From Halorhodospira neutriphila (lineage in GTDB: Bacteria; Pseudomonadota; Gammaproteobacteria; Nitrococcales; Halorhodospiraceae): a DNA stretch of 38,650 bases. This document shows positions 1 to 7,685 of the stretch, one piece after another (within the stretch, counting starts at the first letter, position 1; each line of letters starts with the position of its first letter). A program made the position numbers and the translations under genes. Under the pieces are notes generated by a model that ran no database searches, was not told the DNA's origin, and worked only from the letters and a program-made list of their open reading frames with translations. The DNA lies in assembly GCF_016584055.1 (NCBI RefSeq), contig NZ_NRSH01000005.1, forward strand, positions 1 to 38,650. Direction: 5' to 3'.

Positions 1-1158
1 GTCGATCTCGAGGCCCTCGACGGGCCGGCGCGGATCCGGGGGGCCCGGGACCTGCTCTGGGGCCTCGGCGGGCTCCTCGCCGCGCTGGCCCTGCTCGCCG
101 CCGTGGGGCTGCTGGCCTGGCGGCAGCGCACCGATGCCCGCCGGGCCGACGTCGAGCGCCAGAGGGCGGAGACCGAGACCCTCTCCGACGCCTTCGCCCA
201 GCTCGGGCAGGGCGACGCCGCCCTCCGGCTGGGCGCGGTGCTCAACCTCGAGCGGCTCGCCCGCGAGGCCCCGGGCCTGCACCGGCCGATCGTCGAGACC
301 CTCTGCGCCTACCTGCGGGAGCAGCGCCCGGCGCTCGCCGTCGAGGAGGGCGCGGCCCAGCCCCCCGCCGCCCCTCTGCCCGGGGCGCTGCAGGCCGTCG
401 TCACCGCCCTCGGCCGCCGCGATGTCCTCCGCGAGCCGCCGGAGTACCGCCTCGAGCTCCAGGGCGTCGACCTCGGCGGGGTCGAGGCGGCCGGGGCCTC
501 GCTGGATCTGGTGCGGCTGACCGGCTCGCGGCTCGAGCGCGGGGACCTGCGGGGGGCGCGGCTGACCGGCGCCGAGCTCGACGGCGCCCGCCTGGCGGGC
601 GCCCGGCTGCAGGGGGCGCACCTGCGCGGCGCCGACCTCAGCGGGGCGGACCTGACGGGGGCCGAGCTGCAGGGCGCCCACCTGGAGGCCGCCGACCTCT
701 CCGGGGCCTGCCTGCAGGGCGCCAACCTCAACGAGGCCTACCTCAAGGGGGCGCGGATCCAGCGTGCCGATCTCGCCGGCGCCTCGCTGTGGCGGGCGTA
801 CCTCAAGGAGGCCGAGCTCGCCGGCGCCTCCCTCGAGGGGGCCGATCTGTGGAAGGCGAACCTCGAGGGCCTCGACCTCTGGGGGGCCCACCTCAAGGGG
901 GCGAGCCTGGAGGACGCCTACCTCGGGAGCGCCAACCTGGAGGGGGCGAACCTCGAGGACGCCCGGCTCAGCGGCGCCGTGCTCCGCCGCGCCCGCCTGG
1001 AGCGCGCCCACCTGCGCGGCGCCGACCTCGAGGGGGTCGACCTCGGCGGCGCCGACCTCACCGATGCGAGCCTGGCGCCGTACCAGCTCGCCGCGGCGCT
1101 GATCGACGACCGCACGGTGCTCCCCGGCCCGTTCCAGCGCCCGGAGTGGCAGGATTAG
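1..1158 (+). CDS. Membrane-anchored pentapeptide-repeat protein (5' end outside window)
   Basis: The reading frame is open from the first base, so the gene starts upstream of the window; a GTG at 103 is only an internal codon. Visible codons about 18-39 form one strongly hydrophobic transmembrane segment (Leu/Ala/Gly-rich, ending in LLAWRQR). A charged, probably coiled linker (RRADVERQRAETETL) follows, then a globular stretch. From about base 490 to 1075 there is an uninterrupted run of A(D/N/H)LxG-type pentapeptides, for example GADLSGADLTGAELQGAHL. Such repeats fold as a right-handed quadrilateral beta-helix and usually act as protein-binding scaffolds. The single N-terminal anchor suggests the helix lies on one face of the inner membrane. 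The stop codon abuts the ATG of the next gene, so the two are probably co-transcribed. No enzymatic motif is visible and the specific role is unknown. Confidence 0.85.
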   Translation, partial: VDLEALDGPARIRGARDLLWGLGGLLAALALLAAVGLLAWRQRTDARRADVERQRAETETLSDAFAQLGQGDAALRLGAVLNLERLAREAPGLHRPIVETLCAYLREQRPALAVEEGAAQPPAAPLPGALQAVVTALGRRDVLREPPEYRLELQGVDLGGVEAAGASLDLVRLTGSRLERGDLRGARLTGAELDGARLAGARLQGAHLRGADLSGADLTGAELQGAHLEAADLSGACLQGANLNEAYLKGARIQRADLAGASLWRAYLKEAELAGASLEGADLWKANLEGLDLWGAHLKGASLEDAYLGSANLEGANLEDARLSGAVLRRARLERAHLRGADLEGVDLGGADLTDASLAPYQLAAALIDDRTVLPGPFQRPEWQD

Positions 1159-1713
1159 ATGATGGACTGGTCGATGCGCCAACTCCTGCCCGAGGGGCTC
1201 ACGGAGGCGGGCCAGCGCCTCGCCGAGAGCCTGCGCAAGCGCCAGGTCCGCTTCCCGATCTCCGAGGCCGCCCTGGCGGCGACGCTCGAGGGCATCGACG
1301 ACCCGAGCCTGCGCGGCATGCGCCTGCGGCTCGAGGAGGGTGGGCGCCTGAGCGTCGCGGGCGAGAAGCGCAAAGGGGTCTGGATCCCCTTCGCCGTGAC
1401 CTTCATCGCCGTGCCGCCGCCGGCCCACGAGGTGGGGCAGGCCGTGGACCTCTACCTCGAGCGGGTCGAGCCGCTCCTCGCCCACCCCTTCATCCTCCGG
1501 GCCCTGGGCAAGCTCCAGGAGATGGAGGTGAGCGGCAACCGCGCCCGGGTCCGGATCGACCGCTGGGTCGGCCAGCAGGAGTGGGCGCGGCTCATCCCCG
1601 AGGGCCTGCGCGGCCGCATCCGGGTCGTCGACGTCACCACCGACGCCGAGCGCCGCCTGCTGGTGACCCTGGGCTGGGACGAGGGCGACGCCCGCCCCGC
1701 CTTGAGGCCCTAG
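1159..1713 (+). CDS. Hypothetical protein, 184 aa
   Basis: I do not recognise this family. The frame starts with ATGATG directly after the TAG of the pentapeptide-repeat gene (no gap) and ends 18 bp before nsrR, so it is probably translated as part of the same message. The product is a soluble mixed alpha/beta protein with no signal peptide, no membrane segment and no cysteine pair. The C-terminal half alternates hydrophobic and charged residues like a beta-rich domain (ARVRIDRWVGQQEW, RIRVVDVTTDAERRLLVTLGW). Codon use matches the high-GC neighbours, which supports a real gene. Neither context nor motifs suggest a function. Confidence 0.7.
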   Translation: MMDWSMRQLLPEGLTEAGQRLAESLRKRQVRFPISEAALAATLEGIDDPSLRGMRLRLEEGGRLSVAGEKRKGVWIPFAVTFIAVPPPAHEVGQAVDLYLERVEPLLAHPFILRALGKLQEMEVSGNRARVRIDRWVGQQEWARLIPEGLRGRIRVVDVTTDAERRLLVTLGWDEGDARPALRP

Positions 1714-1731
1714 CCTGCCGCGGCCGCCGGG

Positions 1732-2172
1732 ATGGAGCTGACCTACTACACCGACTTCGCCCTGCGGGTGCTCCTCTACGCCGCGGGCCACGCCGAGCGG
1801 CGGGTGACCCTGCGGGAGATCGCCGCCGCCTACGGGATCTCCCAGGAGCACCTGCGCAAGGTGGTCCACCGCCTCGCCCGGCACGGCTACCTCGAGACCG
1901 CCCAGGGCCGGGCGGGCGGCCTGCGCCTGGCCAGGGCGCCGGAGGCCGTCCGGGTCGGCGAGATCGTCAGGCTCATGGAGGAGGGGCTCGAGGTGATCGA
2001 CTGCGGCCGCGGGCCGTGCCCCCTCTGCGGGGCCTGCTCCCTCAAGGCCGCCCTCGACGACGCCCGCGACCGCTTCCTCGAGCGCCTCGACCAGGTCACC
2101 CTCGCGCAGCTGCTCGAGTCACCCGCCACCGCCGAGCGGATCCGCACCCTCGCCGCCCGGGGCGGGGGCTAG
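1732..2172 (+). CDS. nsrR: Rrf2-family nitric-oxide-sensing repressor NsrR
   Basis: A 146-aa Rrf2-type regulator with an N-terminal winged helix (residues 1-65: MELTYYTDFALRVLLYAA, then ISQEHLRKVVHRLARHGYL and GRAGGL). A cysteine cluster lies at C91, C96, C99 and C102 (CGRGPCPLCGAC). C91, C96 and C102 coincide with the iron-sulfur ligand positions known in NsrR. NsrR represses NO-detoxification genes until NO destroys its cluster. The assignment is reinforced by the downstream hcp gene and by the inverted repeat between them with NsrR operator geometry. The gene follows the upstream hypothetical after 18 bp, with only a weak ribosome-binding site. IscR is less likely, because there is no isc operon nearby and the cysteine spacing fits NsrR. 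Confidence 0.88.
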   Translation: MELTYYTDFALRVLLYAAGHAERRVTLREIAAAYGISQEHLRKVVHRLARHGYLETAQGRAGGLRLARAPEAVRVGEIVRLMEEGLEVIDCGRGPCPLCGACSLKAALDDARDRFLERLDQVTLAQLLESPATAERIRTLAARGGG

Positions 2173-2242
2173 CGGCGGCCCGCCCCCCTTACCGAGGCTC
2201 GCTGGATCGCGCATTGACCCGCCAGGGTCCCTGAAGGCAGCA

Positions 2243-2267
2243 TTCGATGTACTAGAAATACATCGAA
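2243..2267 (+). promoter_or_regulatory. NsrR operator upstream of hcp
   Basis: A perfect 9-bp inverted repeat, TTCGATGTA-N7-TACATCGAA, lies 24 bp before the hcp ATG and ahead of its AGGGAGG ribosome-binding site (2276-2282). The core GATGTA-N7-TACATC has the half-sites and spacing of the established NsrR consensus (GATGYATTT-N-AAATRCATC). The adjacent gene is a textbook NsrR target. A TTGACC at 2214 could be a -35 element, but I see no convincing -10 at the right distance. Confidence 0.85.
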
Positions 2268-2290
2268 AAACGCCCAGGGAGGTCTCGACC

Positions 2291-3571
2291 ATGTACTGCG
2301 ACCAGTGCGAGCAAGTCCGCCACCAGCAGGCCTGCGACCAGTCACCGGGGGCCTGCGGCAAGGACGAGGACGTCCACGCGGCGCAGCAGCTGCTGCTCTA
2401 CGGCCTCAAGGGCATGGCCGCCTACGCCCACCACGCCCGGCGGCTCGGCTACCACGACCCGGAGGTGGCGGCCTTCATGGAGGAGGCCCTGTTCGCCACC
2501 ATGACCAACGTCAACTTCGACCTCGATACGCTGCTCGAGCTGTGCCTGCGCTGCGGGCGGATGAACCTGCGGGTCATGGGGCTGCTCGACCGGGCCCACG
2601 TCGAGACCTTCGGCGCCCCGGAGCCGGCTACCGTCCGCGAGGGCACCGAGGCGGGCCCCGGCATCCTCGTCAGCGGCCACGACCTGCTCGATCTCTGGCA
2701 GCTGCTCCGGCAGGTCGAGGGGACGGACATCCGGGTCTACACCCACGGCGAGATGCTCCCCGCCCACATGTACCCGCGCCTGCACCAGCACCCCAACCTC
2801 GCGGGCCACTACGGCGGCGCCTGGCACGAGCAGAAGCGGGAGTTCCGGGACTTCCCCGGGCCGATCCTGGTCACCACCAACTGCGTGGTGCCGCCGACGA
2901 GCCGCTACGCCGAGCGGCTGTTCACGACCCGGGCGACGGCGGTGAGCGAGGCGCGGCGCATCCCGGAGGACGGCGACTTCGCCGAGCTCATCGACACGGC
3001 CCGCCGCTGCGCGCCGTGCGAGCAGGCCCTCGAGGGCGAGTCCACGGTGGGCTTCCACCACAGCGTCCTCCTGCAGCACGCCGAGACCCTGCTCGACGCC
3101 TACCAGCAGGGGCAGATCAGCCAGTTCTACCTCATCGGCGGCTGCGACGGCGCCCACAAGAGCCGCGACTACTTCCGCGACTACGCCGCCGCCACGCCGG
3201 CGGACAGCTTCGTGCTCACCCTCGGCTGCGGGAAGTTCCGCATCCGCGACCAGGAGCTCGGCACCCACCTCGGCTTCCCGCGGCTGCTGGACATGGGGCA
3301 GTGCAACGACGCCTACAGCGCCGTCCAGGTGGCCACCGCCCTGGCCGAGGCCCTGGACTGCAGCGTCAACGAGCTGCCGCTGACCCTGGTGATCAGCTGG
3401 TTCGAGCAGAAGGCGGTGGCGGTGCTGCTCACCCTGCTGAGCCTGGACGTGCGGGGGATCACGCTGGGCCCCAACCCGCCGGCCTTCCTCAGCGACAACC
3501 TCTTCCGGATCCTGCAGGAGCGCTACGACCTGCGCCTGGCCGGGGAGCAGCCGCGGCCCGCCGAGGCCTAG
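2291..3571 (+). CDS. hcp: Hybrid-cluster protein (Hcp), short form lacking one helical bundle
   Basis: Hcp is a cytoplasmic Fe-S/oxo protein that reduces nitric oxide (and hydroxylamine in vitro) and mediates protein S-nitrosylation. The N-terminal cluster motif is C3-X2-C6-X8-C15-X6-C22. All ligands of the hybrid cluster are present: H130 (SGHDL), E154 (THGEMLPA), C198 (TTNC), C285 (GGCDGA, the persulfide cysteine), C313 (LGCGKFR), C338 (GQCNDAY), E372 and K374 (WFEQKAVAVLL). The protein is 426 aa against about 550 for the E. coli and Desulfovibrio enzymes. The missing stretch is the first helical bundle after the N-terminal cluster, because LLLYGLKGMAAYAHHA follows almost directly. This resembles the class III (archaeal/thermophile) architecture. 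The start is fixed by a strong ribosome-binding site 8 nt upstream. No hcr reductase gene lies adjacent. Confidence 0.95.
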   Translation: MYCDQCEQVRHQQACDQSPGACGKDEDVHAAQQLLLYGLKGMAAYAHHARRLGYHDPEVAAFMEEALFATMTNVNFDLDTLLELCLRCGRMNLRVMGLLDRAHVETFGAPEPATVREGTEAGPGILVSGHDLLDLWQLLRQVEGTDIRVYTHGEMLPAHMYPRLHQHPNLAGHYGGAWHEQKREFRDFPGPILVTTNCVVPPTSRYAERLFTTRATAVSEARRIPEDGDFAELIDTARRCAPCEQALEGESTVGFHHSVLLQHAETLLDAYQQGQISQFYLIGGCDGAHKSRDYFRDYAAATPADSFVLTLGCGKFRIRDQELGTHLGFPRLLDMGQCNDAYSAVQVATALAEALDCSVNELPLTLVISWFEQKAVAVLLTLLSLDVRGITLGPNPPAFLSDNLFRILQERYDLRLAGEQPRPAEA

Positions 3572-3701
3572 AAGCGGTGCCGGTGGCGGTGGCGCTGCCG
3601 ACAGGGCCGCGCCACGGGCCCGGCTCGGGCAGGAGCGGGAGGGCTACGGCTGGCTCGTGGCACGCCTGCGCGGCGACCACTAATCTGCGGTAGGCGAGCC
3701 C

Positions 3702-3730
3702 CCGCGCCGAGCCCTCGCGGCTCGGCGCGG
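3702..3730 (+). terminator. Hairpin after hcp, possible terminator
   Basis: A perfect 12-bp GC-rich stem with a 5-nt loop (arms CCGCGCCGAGCC and GGCTCGGCGCGG) lies between hcp and the dehydrogenase gene. Only a weak T-containing tail follows, so intrinsic termination is plausible but not certain. Confidence 0.5.
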
Positions 3731-3780
3731 TCTGATAGAGTCGACCGAGACGCCCGACAGATCGCCAGGGGAGGGGAGCT

Positions 3781-4935
3781 GTGCTCAAAGGTATCGAGGA
3801 CTGCCGGAATGTGGCCGATTTCCGCGAGCTGGCGCGGCGCCGGCTGCCGGGGCCGATCTTCCACTACATCGACGGGGCCGCCGAGGACGAGGTGACCTAC
3901 GCGCGCAATACCCAGGCCTTCGAGGCGTGCGACCTGGTCCCCAATGTGCTGAGCGGCGTGGCGGAGGTGGACCCCTCGGTCACGGTGATGGGCCAGCGCC
4001 TGGCCATGCCCATCTTCTGCTCGCCCACCGCCCTGCAGCGGCTCTTCCACTACCGCGGCGAGCGGGCCGTCGGCGCCGCGGCCGAGCGGTACGGGACCTT
4101 CTTCGGCATCTCCTCGCTGGCCACGGTCAGCCTCGAGGAGATCGGCGAGCAGATCGCGACGCCGAAGATGTTCCAGTTCTACTTCCACAAGGACCGCGGC
4201 CTGAACCGGGCGATGATCGAGCGCTGCCAGGCGGCGGGCTTCGATGCGCTGACGCTGACGGTGGACACCATCACCGGCGGCAACCGGGAGCGCGACCTGC
4301 GCACCGGCTTCACCTCGCCGCCTAAGCTGACCCTGCGCAGCCTGGCCAGCTTCGCCTGGCACCCGCGCTGGGCGTTCAACTACTACACCAGCGAGGCGTT
4401 CAGCCTGCCGCAGCTCAGCGGCCACCTGCAGGAGGGGAGCAAGGTCGCCATCTCCGTGGGCGACTACTTCTCGAAGATGCTCGACCAGGGCATGACCTGG
4501 AAGGACGCCGAGGCGCTGCGGGCGCAGTGGGGCGGGCCCTTCTGCCTCAAGGGCGTCATGAGCCCCGAGGACGCCCGCCGGGCGGTGGATATCGGCTGCT
4601 CGGCGATCATGGTCTCCAACCACGCCGGCCGGCAGCTCGACGGCTCCCGCGCCCCCTTCGACCAGATCTCGGAGATCGCCGACGCCGTCGGCGGCGAGAT
4701 CGACATCATCTGCGACGGCGGGATCCGGCGCGGCACGCACATCCTCAAGGCCCTGGCCGCCGGCGCTACGGCCTGCTCCGGGGGCCATATGTACCTCTAC
4801 GCCCTGGCGGCCGGCGGGCAGGCGGGAGTGGAGAAGGCCCTGGACAACCTCTACAGCGAGGTGGTGCGCGACATGAAGCTCATGGGCATCACGCGCCTGG
4901 ATCAGCTGACGCGCGGGCACCTGCGCTACCGGTAG
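3781..4935 (+). CDS. FMN-dependent alpha-hydroxy-acid dehydrogenase/oxidase (LldD-like)
   Basis: A 384-aa TIM-barrel flavoenzyme that oxidises a 2-hydroxy acid such as lactate or glycolate to the 2-keto acid. Family residues visible: Y29 (FHYIDGAAEDE), Y134 (FQFYFHKDRG), VDT at 161-163, K257 (LKGVM), the catalytic pair H281 and R284 (SNHAGRQLDG), and DGGIRRG at 312-318. Two conserved positions deviate: the Asp after RRGT is His320, and the FMN-phosphate Gly-Arg motif reads GGH (His336). Substrate cannot be told from sequence. GTG start with a GGGGAGGGGAG ribosome-binding site. The gene follows hcp after about 210 bp. Its last 91 bp, with the next 22 bp, are duplicated at 7573-7685. This copy is full length. 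Confidence 0.9.
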   Translation: MLKGIEDCRNVADFRELARRRLPGPIFHYIDGAAEDEVTYARNTQAFEACDLVPNVLSGVAEVDPSVTVMGQRLAMPIFCSPTALQRLFHYRGERAVGAAAERYGTFFGISSLATVSLEEIGEQIATPKMFQFYFHKDRGLNRAMIERCQAAGFDALTLTVDTITGGNRERDLRTGFTSPPKLTLRSLASFAWHPRWAFNYYTSEAFSLPQLSGHLQEGSKVAISVGDYFSKMLDQGMTWKDAEALRAQWGGPFCLKGVMSPEDARRAVDIGCSAIMVSNHAGRQLDGSRAPFDQISEIADAVGGEIDIICDGGIRRGTHILKALAAGATACSGGHMYLYALAAGGQAGVEKALDNLYSEVVRDMKLMGITRLDQLTRGHLRYR

Positions 4936-4957
4936 GCGCGGCGGGGATGGTGGGCCC
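4845..4957 (+). repeat. 113-bp direct repeat, copy 1 (dehydrogenase 3' end + tRNA 3' tip)
   Basis: This segment covers the last 91 bp of the dehydrogenase gene, 12 bp of spacer and the sequence TGGTGGGCCC, which equals the final 10 nt of the tRNA-Ile2 gene read in reverse. It is identical to 7573-7685 except at 4932 versus 7660 (G/C), a silent change in the last Arg codon. The two copies bracket the rpn/DUF1186 insertion. Confidence 0.95.
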
Positions 4958-5033
4958 TATTCCCTCGATGATCTGACCGGCCGCATCTCGGAGCGTGGGG
5001 GCAAAGGTGATGAGCTGGGAGCCGCGGGGCGCG

Positions 5034-6005
5034 CTATTCTGAGTCGAAGAGTTCCTCGGGCCGCTCAGCCTCCAGGATCCGATCAGCCCAGGTCTCCAGC
5101 TCGGAGGCCGTGGCGCGCTCGACGCGCGCCTGCAGGTCGGCCCTTGCCTGGGGGCCGAACTTGCGCTCGATCTGGCGAAGGAGCATCGCGGCTCGCCCTT
5201 CCTTTCGCCCCCGCTGCTCCCACTCTTTCTCCCACTCGCTGATCCGCTCGGCCAACATCTCCTGTACCTCCTCAAGGTCCTGGACCTCGGAACCGTCTGG
5301 CTCTGCCTCATCGTCGTTGGCCCGCCGGCGGCGCAGCAGCACCCGCTGGACCCAGACCGCGAACTCGCGGCGCAGCCGGCGCTGCTCCGGCTGGTGCAGC
5401 CACTCGCCGAGCGTCCCGAGGATCGAGAGCATCTCCTGCGGGCTGCGGCTGTACTCGAGCCGGAACAGCGCGTGGACCAGGCTGCGCAGCGCCGGCGAGC
5501 GTTCCTCGGCGAGCAGCGCCCCCTCGTCGAGGAGGAGGTAGCGCATCTGCGGCCGATAGCGCTCGAGCCCGCCGGGGATGCGCTCGATGAGCGGCTCGAT
5601 GTCCGTGGCCGCCGACCACCGCGCCTGGCCATTATAGAGGACCATCGGCAGCACCGGCGGCAGCAGGCCGTCGGCGGTGAGCTTGCCCTGCGCGATCAGG
5701 TCCTGGTAGAGCAGCCCGACGTAGGTGAGCATGCGCACCGCCATGAAGCGGTCGATCCCGCTCTGGAACTCGAGCAGCAGGTAGACGTAGAGCCAGTCCT
5801 CGCCCCAGCGCACCCGCCAGATCACGTCGTCGTGGCGCCCGCGATAGTCCTCGGTGGCGTAGGAGCCGTTCTGCTTCTCCAGCGTGGCGAAGTCGAGCTC
5901 GCGGACCCAGTCCTCGTGGACGTACTCGACGAGCAGCTCTCGGATCATCTCCGGCTGGGAGAAGAGCCGCTTGTAGGCGGGGTCGTGCTGCTGCTGCTCA
6001 GCCAT
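5034..6005 (-). CDS. Rpn-family recombination-promoting nuclease/putative transposase
   Basis: A 323-aa member of the RpnA/Transposase_31 group. Residues 5-45 carry the family start (HDPAYKRLFSQPEMIRELL, DWVRELDF). A PD-(D/E)XK-type core follows: D59/D60 in GRHDDVIWRV and E79-F-Q81 in LLLEFQ, matching the family's E-x-Q variant. The C-terminal third is charged and probably coiled (residues about 235-290, EEVQEMLAERISEWEKEWEQRGRKEGR). Known relatives are DNA endonucleases that promote RecA-independent recombination or act in phage defence. The gene stands alone on the minus strand inside the repeat-bounded insertion. Confidence 0.85.
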   Translation of the reverse strand: MAEQQQHDPAYKRLFSQPEMIRELLVEYVHEDWVRELDFATLEKQNGSYATEDYRGRHDDVIWRVRWGEDWLYVYLLLEFQSGIDRFMAVRMLTYVGLLYQDLIAQGKLTADGLLPPVLPMVLYNGQARWSAATDIEPLIERIPGGLERYRPQMRYLLLDEGALLAEERSPALRSLVHALFRLEYSRSPQEMLSILGTLGEWLHQPEQRRLRREFAVWVQRVLLRRRRANDDEAEPDGSEVQDLEEVQEMLAERISEWEKEWEQRGRKEGRAAMLLRQIERKFGPQARADLQARVERATASELETWADRILEAERPEELFDSE

Positions 6006-6613
6006 GGGCGGGCTCGGTGCTCAGTCTGTGAGGGACTGTAACACGCTGATCTGCGCGGAGCGGTGTTGGCGGTACTCGAGCGCCGTTTCGAGCCGCACCG
6101 CTACCGCCGAGGACGCCCTTCCAATGGCGCGCCCTACTCCGGCGCTTGCCCAGGGTCTACCCGGCCCCTGGATAGCTTGCGGCGCGAGGTACAAGCCAGC
6201 CGCGTCAGGCCGCTGGCGTGCCCGGCGGTGGGCTGTTATGGCCTCATGTCGCCGTGCAGCCTTCGGGGAACGGGAACCGGCCCGAGAGAGCGCCTGGAGA
6301 ACGCCTCTGCAGCCATGAGCGGCCCAACTGCTGGCCACGAACTGCCCAGCCACCGCCATCAACAAGGCCGCATCGTGGCTGTCACGGCCTTCTCGTGAAT
6401 AAAACAGGCTGATCACCGAGGTACTCGTATCGGGTATCCATCGCAACATCCTACCCCGCTCCGGGTGTGGGTGTTGCGCTTGAAGGTTGAGCCTACGCTG
6501 TTGAGCTCGTCGGTGGGACTGTGTCGGATACGGGCCCCAGTCAAGCGGGCTAGAGTAGTGGCTGATCAAGACGCCACGGCCCTCGTAATACCTGTTAACG
6601 GAAAGTTGCCAAG
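6006..6613. other. Intergenic stretch without a convincing gene
   Basis: 608 bp between the divergent rpn and DUF1186 genes. A minus-strand frame (6021-6569) begins internally with MLRWIPDTST, faintly like the start of a VapC/PIN toxin. The rest shows no PIN acidic residues and is Arg/Ala-rich like out-of-frame GC-rich DNA. I see no RNA gene. Any promoters for both flanking genes would lie here, but no strong -35/-10 pair stands out. Confidence 0.6.
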
Positions 6614-7567
6614 ATGATGACTCCGCAAGAGATCATGACTGCCCTCGACGAGCCGTATGCGCCCTACCAGCGCGAGGCTGTAGAGGCGGCAGTCGCTCAA
6701 CAAGAGACTATCACCCCCCTGTTGCTGCAGCATCTGGAACCCATCGCGAGCGATCCCCAGAGATGGCTAGCCCTCGAGGATCAGGGTCCCACCCTTTTGT
6801 ATACCTTGGTTCTGTTGCCGCATTTCCGTGAGACCCGGGCCCATCCCCATGTGGTTACCTTGGCGACCTTGCCGAAAGCGTTGGCGGAGCCGCTCCTCGG
6901 CGACGCTATCACCGAGCTGTTGCCCATGGCGCTGTGGCGCACCAGCGGAGGCGATACCACGAGCATCCAGGAGGTGGCGAAGGATCGAAACGCCTATGGC
7001 CACGGTAGGGGGGCTGCCGTAGCGGCCTTGACCGAGGCCGCCCTACTAGGGGAACTGGATGTAGAGGCGACCAAGGCGACCTTGGGGGAGTGGCTAGCGG
7101 ACGATGACTTCGCGGAGCTGGGCGATCCTGTATGGGTGTCCTTGTTGACGAATCTCCTCTCCCTTTACGCCACGGAGTACGTCCATCTACTGCGCCGCCG
7201 GATACACGAGGAGTATATCGACCCCTGGCTGGTGCCGGAGAGCGAGATCGATAGTACCTTCAACCGTGATCGTGAGGCCGTTCTTGCCGAGGGCCGGAAG
7301 TGGGCCAAGCGGCACTTTCCCGAGGATGTGCACAGCCACCTGGCGAGTTGGGCTAGCTTCCAGCCAGGCTTCTGGGATGAGCCGGGAGGAGACGACGGGT
7401 CGGGCGGCGGTGTGTTCGTCTCGCAGGATCTGCCGCCCCTGTTCGGTGGAGTCGAGCCTGCTGGCCGCTTGAGTCCCAAGCTCGCGAGTAAAGACCCCAA
7501 AAAGAAAAAGCAGAAACGCAAACAGCAGAAGAGGGACCGCAAGGCCAACCGCAAGAAACGGAAATAG
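6614..7567 (+). CDS. DUF1186 domain protein with lysine-rich C-terminus
   Basis: A 317-aa protein. Residues about 3-240 match the DUF1186 pattern of short helical pairs: YAPYQREAVEAAVAQQETITPLLLQHLE, LLYTLVLLPHFRETRAHP, LLGDAITE and RNAYGHGRGAAVAALTEA. The family is thought to be an alpha-helical HEAT-like repeat fold; its biochemical role is unknown. A Gly/Asp linker (about 252-265) leads to a strongly basic tail from about residue 292 (KDPKKKKQKRKQQKRDRK), which could bind nucleic acid. Codon use is visibly less GC-biased than in the flanking core genes, in line with its position in an inserted segment. The ATGATG start lies 9 nt after a GGAAAG. Confidence 0.8.
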   Translation: MMTPQEIMTALDEPYAPYQREAVEAAVAQQETITPLLLQHLEPIASDPQRWLALEDQGPTLLYTLVLLPHFRETRAHPHVVTLATLPKALAEPLLGDAITELLPMALWRTSGGDTTSIQEVAKDRNAYGHGRGAAVAALTEAALLGELDVEATKATLGEWLADDDFAELGDPVWVSLLTNLLSLYATEYVHLLRRRIHEEYIDPWLVPESEIDSTFNRDREAVLAEGRKWAKRHFPEDVHSHLASWASFQPGFWDEPGGDDGSGGGVFVSQDLPPLFGGVEPAGRLSPKLASKDPKKKKQKRKQQKRDRKANRKKRK

Positions 7568-7572
7568 GGGAG

Positions 7573-7685
7573 CAACCTCTACAGCGAGGTGGTGCGCGAC
7601 ATGAAGCTCATGGGCATCACGCGCCTGGATCAGCTGACGCGCGGGCACCTGCGCTACCGCTAGGCGCGGCGGGGATGGTGGGCCC
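7573..7685 (+). repeat. 113-bp direct repeat, copy 2 (orphan dehydrogenase 3' end + tRNA 3' tip)
   Basis: This copy matches 4845-4957 with one mismatch (7660). It encodes the last 30 residues of the dehydrogenase in an orphan frame (NLYSEVVRDMKLMGITRL...). It runs into the 3' end of the intact tRNA-Ile2 gene, so this side keeps the ancestral junction. Confidence 0.95.

Larger units (their letters stand above)
4958..7572. mobile_element. 2.6-kb insertion between dehydrogenase gene and tRNA-Ile2
   Basis: The segment bounded by the 113-bp direct repeats holds an Rpn-type nuclease gene (minus), a 608-bp gap and a DUF1186 gene (+). Removing it together with one repeat copy restores a simple dehydrogenase-tRNA junction. 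No integrase or transposase gene is visible inside. Base composition falls from the nuclease gene towards the DUF1186 gene, unlike the flanks. The 3' end of a tRNA is a common integration site, which fits, but recombination through a homologous circle would give the same picture. Confidence 0.6.

Noticed and set aside
6021-6569. Minus-strand frame beginning near MLRWIPDTST, possible VapC/PIN toxin
   Set aside because: Only the first ten residues resemble VapC. The PIN acidic residues and partner antitoxin are absent and the rest looks non-coding.
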